DNA of 64,000 bases from Indolivaga macrotermitis (GTDB lineage Bacteria > Bacteroidota > Bacteroidia > Bacteroidales > Dysgonomonadaceae), in assembly GCF_900128985.1 (NCBI RefSeq), contig NZ_FQUC01000002.1, positions 62,001-126,000 on the forward strand, in the 5' to 3' direction. Every line of letters starts with the position of its first letter. The stretch's first letter is position 1. Shown piece after piece: positions 57,872-64,000 of the stretch. The notes beneath the pieces are model-generated. The model had not been told where the DNA came from, did not search any database, and saw only the letters and a program-made list of their open reading frames with translations. The position numbers and the translations under genes were made by a program.

Positions 57872-59863
57872 TTATTCCTGATATCTGGATGTTCCGTCTG
57901 CACTGTTAGCATCCAACCAACCAATGGTTTGAGTTAACCATGTATTTTGCGAAAGCGCTGTTCTGTCAAGACCATATATATAATAGCGTTGACGCCATAA
58001 AATATTAACAGGTTCATTGTTATAGTTATCCATCGCAACCTCAGGTTCAACTAAAACAAAATGATCTTGATAAAACTGAGCCAGAGTTTTCAAATCCGCA
58101 TCAAAGGTACCGGCATCAGGGTTTACTGCTGTAGGACGTATGCTCAATAAAGGATCATCTCCTGATGTTGTACTTACATTGTATTGCAGATAATGTCCTG
58201 TCCGGCATGTACTGTTAAGAGGAGTCACGCCCAATTTAGCACATGTATTGTTTGCGCTTACAATTGCAGTACTATTATCGTCATTATAAAGCATCCAGCG
58301 TTGAATATCAAACCAACGTTTTCCCTCATAAGCCAATTCGACTTGTCTCTCATATAAGCAAGCTCTTAGAGCATCGTATTTATTAGAGAATGTACCGAGC
58401 CCATAATTCGCCGAACCTTCAGGGATACCAACACGTTTACGAATACGTTTCAAATAAGCCAAACTGTTAACTTTATCATCTTTAGCAGCATAACACTCTG
58501 CAATATTCAATAATAATTCAGCATAGCGGTATTCCATTATATCTGTTGTTGAATATTTGAAATCGGCATTATCCGCTTTCGGATCTGACATCTTACGTAC
58601 AAACGCCGGACTATTTACTCCTGTATTTCCATCACTGTAACTAAAGCTGCCATTATCACCCCAACGATATGCCCAAACTTCATCTTCTGTTCCTTTATAA
58701 TCCCACTTGCTTCCGGAGAATGCAAATGTACGGTAGAAACGGGGATCGCGGTTCAGGAAGAATTTGAATTCATCATAACCTGAAGTCGGATCATCGGGGC
58801 GTTTTCCGTCTTTCATCGGGAATAGGTCTATCATTTCTTTAGGAGCCTTCAAGCCTCCGCTTCCGCCTTGGCTTAGCAAACGAATACTGTTTTCCCAGCC
58901 ATTATTTTCCGCCGCACTTGTATTTGACGATAATAATTTAACCATAATTGCTTCTTTACAGAAAGTAGCACCTTGGTCTATCAAAAACATCTCGCCCCAA
59001 GCCTTAGCATTATTTCCAGGATTATCTTCTCCATATAAACCATATTCGGTACCAAGAGCCTCTTCTGCTTCTTTTCCTGCGGCCAAAGCAGCAGCCCAAC
59101 GTTCGTTGTTTGGATTGTCCCAGTCTTTATTGAAAAGAGGACTAGCATAAGTAAGTAAAACACGGCTCTTCATCGCCAAAGCAGCAGCTTTCGAAAAACG
59201 TCCGCGATTAGCTGCATCCCAAGTCATCGGCAATAAGCTGGCAGCTGCATCCAAATCTGCAATAATCTGTTTCACAACTTCAGAAACAGAAGCCCTTGGG
59301 TGTTTGATCGACTCATCGATAGACGAAGCTATTTCTACCTCGGTCACAATAGGTACCTCACCATACATTCGCATCAAATCGAAATATTGTACTCCCCGTA
59401 AGAAATACATCTGCCCTTTGGCAAGGTCTTTTGCGCTCGTTGTTACAGTGCTTCCTGCTAATTCGTCTACCCTTTCCAGTAAGAAATTGCAATTCCTTAT
59501 TTTTGTATAGGTATAATTATTTGTACCGCTGGTTATTGCGCCTCCAAAATAATTAGGACATTCGTCTGTTTTGGTTTTTTCCATTTTAGGATTGAGCAAA
59601 TCAGTTATGCCACCCTTTTCCTCTGTCCATGAAGTACGGTCTTCCCAAAGTCCTACTATATTCTTACCGGGGCTATTATATCCATAATAAAAGTCATAAT
59701 ATATTCTATCGACATACCAACCAATAGTCTGATCGGTCAAGAAAACTGTTTTTTCATCAAATTTACCATACTGCTTCTTATCTTCGAGAAAGGTATCACT
59801 ACACCCGCTAAATAAGATAAGGCCGCTTAGTAATGTTGCACATAATATTTTAGTTGTTCTCAT
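57872..59863 (-). CDS. SusD/RagB-like glycan-binding lipoprotein (pectin PUL)
   Basis: This 663-residue lipoprotein has a lipobox (LILFSGC, cysteine 21) and the helical TPR scaffold of SusD/RagB. Typical segments are KGQMYFLRGVQYFDLMRMYGEVPIV and YRYAELLLNIAECYA, and the C-terminal region includes LRACLYERQVELAYEGKRWFDIQRW. It should cap the SusC barrel and bind pectic oligosaccharides at the surface. It lies 23 bp downstream of susC. A perfect stem-loop follows its stop. Confidence 0.95.
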   Translation of the reverse strand: MRTTKILCATLLSGLILFSGCSDTFLEDKKQYGKFDEKTVFLTDQTIGWYVDRIYYDFYYGYNSPGKNIVGLWEDRTSWTEEKGGITDLLNPKMEKTKTDECPNYFGGAITSGTNNYTYTKIRNCNFLLERVDELAGSTVTTSAKDLAKGQMYFLRGVQYFDLMRMYGEVPIVTEVEIASSIDESIKHPRASVSEVVKQIIADLDAAASLLPMTWDAANRGRFSKAAALAMKSRVLLTYASPLFNKDWDNPNNERWAAALAAGKEAEEALGTEYGLYGEDNPGNNAKAWGEMFLIDQGATFCKEAIMVKLLSSNTSAAENNGWENSIRLLSQGGSGGLKAPKEMIDLFPMKDGKRPDDPTSGYDEFKFFLNRDPRFYRTFAFSGSKWDYKGTEDEVWAYRWGDNGSFSYSDGNTGVNSPAFVRKMSDPKADNADFKYSTTDIMEYRYAELLLNIAECYAAKDDKVNSLAYLKRIRKRVGIPEGSANYGLGTFSNKYDALRACLYERQVELAYEGKRWFDIQRWMLYNDDNSTAIVSANNTCAKLGVTPLNSTCRTGHYLQYNVSTTSGDDPLLSIRPTAVNPDAGTFDADLKTLAQFYQDHFVLVEPEVAMDNYNNEPVNILWRQRYYIYGLDRTALSQNTWLTQTIGWLDANSADGTSRYQE

Positions 59864-59886
59864 GTTCTATTCTTTGTTAGCGATTC

Positions 59887-62800
59887 TTAAAAAGTTAGAT
59901 TTACTCCTAATGACCAAGTTCTCAATGTAGGATACATAGATTTTGAGCTATCATACATATTCCGGTATTTTTTAGGATACGGATTATAGAAATCCCAAAG
60001 GTTTGTTCCTGTCAGACTTAACTTGGCAGATTCTATTCTCAAATTTTTAATCCACTCTCTAGGTAAAGTATAGCCTACACTCATATTTCTGATATAACAA
60101 CGGAAAGTACTTACAGTCCAGAAATCGGATTGAGCAAGCTGGTTTACATCGCTATATCCTATATTAGGATATTTTCCGTTAGGGTTTAATTCTTCATCAA
60201 ACATATCAGACCAGTAAGATTCGGGAGACCAAATCATCTGATTACTACTGGTCAGCAATTTATAGTTATCGATTGTACGCACCCCACCCCATGATGTGGA
60301 AATTAGAGCACTAAAACTGATTCCTTTCCACGATGCACCTATCTTTGTATTAAAACCATAAGTTTTGTCGTTATTCTTTAACTTAGCTAAATCTTCTTTA
60401 TCTGCAATTTGTCCGTTTGGAGCAGCCAAATTACCATCGGCATCTAAAGCTCCGCTAATATCCTGATAAGCTAACATACCCGGTTTTAAACCCGATTTGT
60501 CTGAAATATTAAAAAATTTCGGTGTAGATCCTGCAGCCGTTGCATTCTCTGTCAGATAATTCCAGTACGCATCGATATCCGCCTGATTACGTAAAATACC
60601 GTCACCTGTAGATGTTCCACGCCATACTTTATATCCCCATACAGGCATAAATGTTGAAGATCCTACCCGAAGAGTATTAGCTGAAGGATAACTAGGTGGA
60701 AGATCAGGCCATTCCTTTACTTTACTTCCGCTAAATCCAAAATCAACTCCAACATTATAGTTTACAGGTCCTACCTTATCACGCCAATTGATAGATATTT
60801 CTGTACCATAAGCATCGATTCTACCGAAGTTTTCTTCAGCATACGAGCCTCCCACTGTGATAGGAACACCTATGATAGAAGCCATTTGTTGATTAAGGAT
60901 ATCATCATTGATATCATAGTAATAATCTATACCTGCGCTCAAACGTCCGTCAAGGAATCTCATATCCAAACCGACGTTCCACTTATCAGTTTTGTCCCAA
61001 TGGGCGCTACGGTTGGGCACTTTATCCGGAGTAATACCGTTACCAAGTGTTCCTCCGGCAGTACCAAATTGAAATCCTTTGTCTGTGTTATTTGTATATT
61101 GTTGTATCCACGCCCAAGCTTTGATATTGTCTTTACCTGTGCGCCCCCATGAAGCTCTTAATTTCAAATAATCAAACCAACGGCTTAAGTTGGCACTTTC
61201 TTTAAACCAAGGTTCTTCAGAAATAATCCAACCTGCTGAAATACCTGGAAAGAATCCCCAATAATTTTCAGGAGCAAACTTGGTAGACGCATCCGAACGG
61301 AACATAAACTGAGCCATATAACGGCCTTCGTAATTATAATTTACACGTCCTAAATAAGAAAGAGACCCTGATTCGCTTCTATAATGATAGCTGTTGGAAG
61401 ATAGTGTACCTGCAGTAGCATTAGTTCCTAAGTACGGAATACTTGGATTTTCGTATAATTGTCTGTCGCTTATCCATTCTGAGTCTGTACGCTCTATAGA
61501 AAACATAGCAGATACGTCATGTTTTCCGAATGTACGGTCATAGTTTACATAAAAGTTCATTTGACGATTGCTGTTTACTACGTCATCATAAACTATACGC
61601 GATTGCTTGTCATTTAATTTAAATGCATAATCGTCAACACTGGTCCACGCACTATAAAGGTGTTTGTTTTCCTTTGTCATCTTACTACCCAAGAATGCAA
61701 GAGTAAAAGGTAATTGATTTTGTTCAGCTTTATGATTGCTTCGCATTGTAGCGTAAGAAGCCTTTACACTTAATCCTTTGACAAAAGGAATTTCGTACGA
61801 CAAAGAGAAATTGGCTGAATAACCGAAATCTTTATTCTCTTGCATCGAACCATCTTCCATTATACTGAAATAGTTCCATGATGCAACCTGATTATTAGAT
61901 GTGGCATTCCCTGAAGATGCATGAGAGCCTAATGCCGGAGACGTAAAATAGGTATTACCATCATCCAAAGTCACTTCCCACGGAATATATTGAGGCATAT
62001 GCAGTAACAGGTTATAATCGCCCTGCTCACCGGCATTCTGTCCATAAGCAGCGATAGAACTACCATTCTTTGTAAAGGATTTTTCCTGTGAAGTCTGATT
62101 TGCAGATACCGAAGCAGTAAATTTCAGATTAGAGGCTAATTTAATTTCTGATCCGGCACGGAACGTCCATTTTTCATAATCCTGTTTTCCTAAGTTAGCA
62201 CCTTGTGTAAAGTAACTACCTCCCGCAAAATAAGTAGCCCGGTCCGACCCTCCGTTTACATTTATAGAGTGAGTCATTGTAGTTGCAGAAGACCATGCTT
62301 TATCTAACCAATCATAGTTAAGCCCTTTCATCTCTTCCAGTTCAGTCTGGCTGAATAACTTATCTACTTCGCCAGCTTTAACCTTACCAGCTGCAACCAA
62401 TGCACTGTTTGACCAAACGCCATAATCATAAGCATTTAGAGTTTTAGAATGACCTACAGCATCATTATAACCAAATTTACCGGAATAACTAACTCTGGGA
62501 ACACCGGGTTGACCGCGCTTAGTCTTAACCAATATAGCTCCTTGAGAAGCACGTGTTCCATAAATTGCCGCACTGGCATCACGTAACACTGTAATACTTT
62601 CTACTTCCGAAGCATCCAAGAGATTAAATTGTTCCAATGTTGGCTGTCCTGTATTAGGGTCAATTTGCATAACATCATCAATAATGATAAGAGGAATAGA
62701 TGTTCCTCCATCTTTAGAGTATGAAAATGATTGACGGACACTCAAACTTGCTGCATCTCCGGGACGTGAACTACCACCGGTTACCGATAGTCCGTTGATT

Positions 62801-63279
62801 TGTCCTGCTAAAGCCTCGGCTAAATTCGAAACAGGTAATTCTTCGATAGTACTGGCTGATATCTGGGTAATAGCTCCGGTTACGTTTTTCAATTTTTGAG
62901 TACCGTAACCTACTACCACTACTTCATCCAGACTCTGAGTATCTTCTACTAATGTAATAAGAACAGTAGATTTACCTCCAACCTTTACACTCTGGGACAA
63001 ATACCCGAGGTAAGAAACATGAAGTGTGGCATCCGATGGTACCGACAATGTAAATTTTCCGTCTAAATCTGATATAGTTCCCGTAGTGCCGCTTTTGACA
63101 GAAGCTCCTACGATGGGCTCTCCGGATTCATCTGTCACAGTACCTTTTACGTTCAATTGTTGCGCGTATATAGCAGGAGCAAATACTACACAACAAAAAA
63201 GCAACATGATTGCTTTCGCGTAAAGGTTCTTAGACAAAATCTTTGCGTGTTTGTACAAATTTGAATAAGTGTCTCTCAT
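59887..63279 (-). CDS. SusC-like TonB-dependent transporter (pectin PUL)
   Basis: This 1130-residue outer-membrane transporter is complete. It has a signal peptide ending near IYAQQ, then a carboxypeptidase-like domain (VKGTVTDESGEPIVGASV), a TonB-box region (DEVVVVGYGTQ), a plug domain and a 22-strand barrel ending in LGVNLTF. It imports oligosaccharides together with the SusD protein encoded next. It is the first gene of the pectin PUL and faces the GntR-family regulator gene across a 317-bp region with repeated boxes. No match to TAnnTTTG was found upstream. Confidence 0.96.
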   Translation of the reverse strand: MRDTYSNLYKHAKILSKNLYAKAIMLLFCCVVFAPAIYAQQLNVKGTVTDESGEPIVGASVKSGTTGTISDLDGKFTLSVPSDATLHVSYLGYLSQSVKVGGKSTVLITLVEDTQSLDEVVVVGYGTQKLKNVTGAITQISASTIEELPVSNLAEALAGQINGLSVTGGSSRPGDAASLSVRQSFSYSKDGGTSIPLIIIDDVMQIDPNTGQPTLEQFNLLDASEVESITVLRDASAAIYGTRASQGAILVKTKRGQPGVPRVSYSGKFGYNDAVGHSKTLNAYDYGVWSNSALVAAGKVKAGEVDKLFSQTELEEMKGLNYDWLDKAWSSATTMTHSINVNGGSDRATYFAGGSYFTQGANLGKQDYEKWTFRAGSEIKLASNLKFTASVSANQTSQEKSFTKNGSSIAAYGQNAGEQGDYNLLLHMPQYIPWEVTLDDGNTYFTSPALGSHASSGNATSNNQVASWNYFSIMEDGSMQENKDFGYSANFSLSYEIPFVKGLSVKASYATMRSNHKAEQNQLPFTLAFLGSKMTKENKHLYSAWTSVDDYAFKLNDKQSRIVYDDVVNSNRQMNFYVNYDRTFGKHDVSAMFSIERTDSEWISDRQLYENPSIPYLGTNATAGTLSSNSYHYRSESGSLSYLGRVNYNYEGRYMAQFMFRSDASTKFAPENYWGFFPGISAGWIISEEPWFKESANLSRWFDYLKLRASWGRTGKDNIKAWAWIQQYTNNTDKGFQFGTAGGTLGNGITPDKVPNRSAHWDKTDKWNVGLDMRFLDGRLSAGIDYYYDINDDILNQQMASIIGVPITVGGSYAEENFGRIDAYGTEISINWRDKVGPVNYNVGVDFGFSGSKVKEWPDLPPSYPSANTLRVGSSTFMPVWGYKVWRGTSTGDGILRNQADIDAYWNYLTENATAAGSTPKFFNISDKSGLKPGMLAYQDISGALDADGNLAAPNGQIADKEDLAKLKNNDKTYGFNTKIGASWKGISFSALISTSWGGVRTIDNYKLLTSSNQMIWSPESYWSDMFDEELNPNGKYPNIGYSDVNQLAQSDFWTVSTFRCYIRNMSVGYTLPREWIKNLRIESAKLSLTGTNLWDFYNPYPKKYRNMYDSSKSMYPTLRTWSLGVNLTF

Positions 63280-63366
63280 GATTTTAATTATTAAATAAAT
63301 ACCTACATTTTTAAGGATACATTAATTGTTTTTTCATAAAAAAAAGATTCCTAGATGTTCAAAAGG

Positions 63367-63553
63367 AAGGATAGTGATATAAAAACTAAAGTTTCAATCA
63401 TTCAAACTATCCTGTCCTGTGCTAATTGCGACAAAACTATTAAAAAAAATAGTTAAGAAGGGAAAATAAATTAATGTTTAATAACATATTCACTAATAAT
63501 TTGTAGATAATAAAAAAATTCCTTTCTTTGTTAGTCAGGATAGTTCAGGATAG
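63367..63553. promoter_or_regulatory. Repeated CAGGATAG boxes between susC and the GntR-family gene
   Basis: AAGGATAGT is at 63367-63375. ACTATCCTG, its near inverse, is at 63406-63414 and is followed by a second partial copy (TCCTGT). TCAGGATAG is at 63535-63543 and again at 63545-63553, a direct repeat with a 10-bp period, which is one helical turn. The boxes lie on both sides of the divergent control region, near each start. They are candidate operators for the GntR-type regulator next to them. The rest of the 317-bp region is AT-rich with no recognised promoter. Confidence 0.5.
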
Positions 63554-63596
63554 ATCACTTATGGTCTGTTGCAGGACTTCAATAAAAAGTAAATGT

Positions 63597-64000
63597 ATGA
63601 TTGTTGAATTTGATCAAAACAAGAGTAAGGTTAGACAGGTGGCAGATGCTATACGCACAGCCATTTCTAACGGAGAGTTTAAGGAAGGGGATATTCTTCC
63701 CTCGATTAATAAAATAAGCAGTAGGTATAGTATAGCACGGGATACGGTATATAAAGCTTTTCAGGACTTAAAAGAAAAGGGAATTATCGAATCTGCCCCG
63801 ACTAAAGGATACTTTGTGTCTAATACGGTAAATAACATCTTCGTACTATTAGATATTTTCAGTCCTTACAAAGAAGATTTATATAAAGAATTAACAGCTA
63901 ATCTGCCGCTCAATTATAAATTAGATTTATACTTTCATCATTACAACAAAAGGTCGTTCAATAATATTATACTGGATAGTCTGGGCCGGTATGATATGTA
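63597..64000 (+). CDS. GntR-family transcriptional regulator, 3' end outside window
   Basis: The ATG at 63597 opens a frame that runs off the window after about 134 codons. The first 75 residues form a winged helix of the GntR type: VRQVADAIRTAISNGEFKEG, DILPSINKISSRYSIARDTV and YKAFQDLKEKGIIESAPTKG. The following part (NNIFVLLDIFSPYKEDLYKEL) looks like the start of a LacI-type periplasmic-binding-like effector domain. It is divergent to the pectin PUL, so it most likely controls that locus in response to a pectin-derived sugar. No adjacent SusC/D anti-sigma pair was seen here. An ATG two bases earlier in another frame hits a stop after four codons. Confidence 0.85.
   Translation, partial: MIVEFDQNKSKVRQVADAIRTAISNGEFKEGDILPSINKISSRYSIARDTVYKAFQDLKEKGIIESAPTKGYFVSNTVNNIFVLLDIFSPYKEDLYKELTANLPLNYKLDLYFHHYNKRSFNNIILDSLGRYDM

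Overview
The window looks like chromosomal DNA of a glycan-degrading member of the Bacteroidales, most likely Dysgonomonas or a close relative (inference). The reasons are two SusC/SusD pairs, many secreted glycoside hydrolases, TAnnTTTG-type promoter elements, low-to-moderate GC and no obvious Shine-Dalgarno sequences. Two polysaccharide utilization loci (PULs) fill the ends. Between them lie an alpha-glucan operon, a surface-protein operon, a metal-efflux operon and a small accessory cassette. No tRNA, rRNA, CRISPR array, intact insertion sequence or integrase was seen.

Bases 1-17.5 kb, + strand: a high-mannose N-glycan PUL. It encodes SusC (5' end cut by the window), SusD, a catalytically dead GH18-like binding protein, a DUF1735/LamG-like lipoprotein, a GH18 endo-beta-N-acetylglucosaminidase, GH92, GH125, GH92 and a GH2 beta-mannosidase. 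Together these can release an N-glycan, trim its alpha-mannose branches and cut the core beta-mannose. From memory, the first five genes follow the order of B. thetaiotaomicron BT3983-BT3987.

17.6-23.6 kb, - strand: a SusR-like membrane regulator, a SusB-like GH97 alpha-glucosidase and a secreted GH65 hydrolase, with no SusC/D. 23.9-28.4 kb, - strand: an outer-membrane beta-barrel and two paralogous AT-rich lipoproteins. Their promoter sits between two copies of a 14-bp palindrome. 28.8-36.4 kb, - strand: a CzcA-type RND pump fused to a TolC-type domain, its adaptor, a LytS-like sensor kinase with a LytTR response regulator, and a small P-loop kinase.

36.8-41.7 kb, + strand: a DUF1062 zinc-ribbon protein, then four tightly packed genes: a SNF2-type helicase whose ATPase motifs have all been lost, a small GNAT-like protein, an IbrA-like PAPS-reductase-family protein (DUF3440) and an IbrB-like ParB-domain protein. 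This cassette is the strongest candidate for an undescribed system. A beta-carbonic anhydrase follows on the - strand, then 640 bp of non-coding DNA with GTGACA repeats.

43.1-63.3 kb, - strand: a pectin-type PUL transcribed SusC, SusD, PL1 pectate lyase, DUF3826, beta-helix/DUF6298-like fusion, GH43, a two-module protein of unclear CAZy family, GH78 rhamnosidase and GH127 arabinofuranosidase. A divergent GntR-family regulator starts at 63597 and runs off the window. The intergenic region between it and susC carries repeated CAGGATAG boxes that may be its operators.
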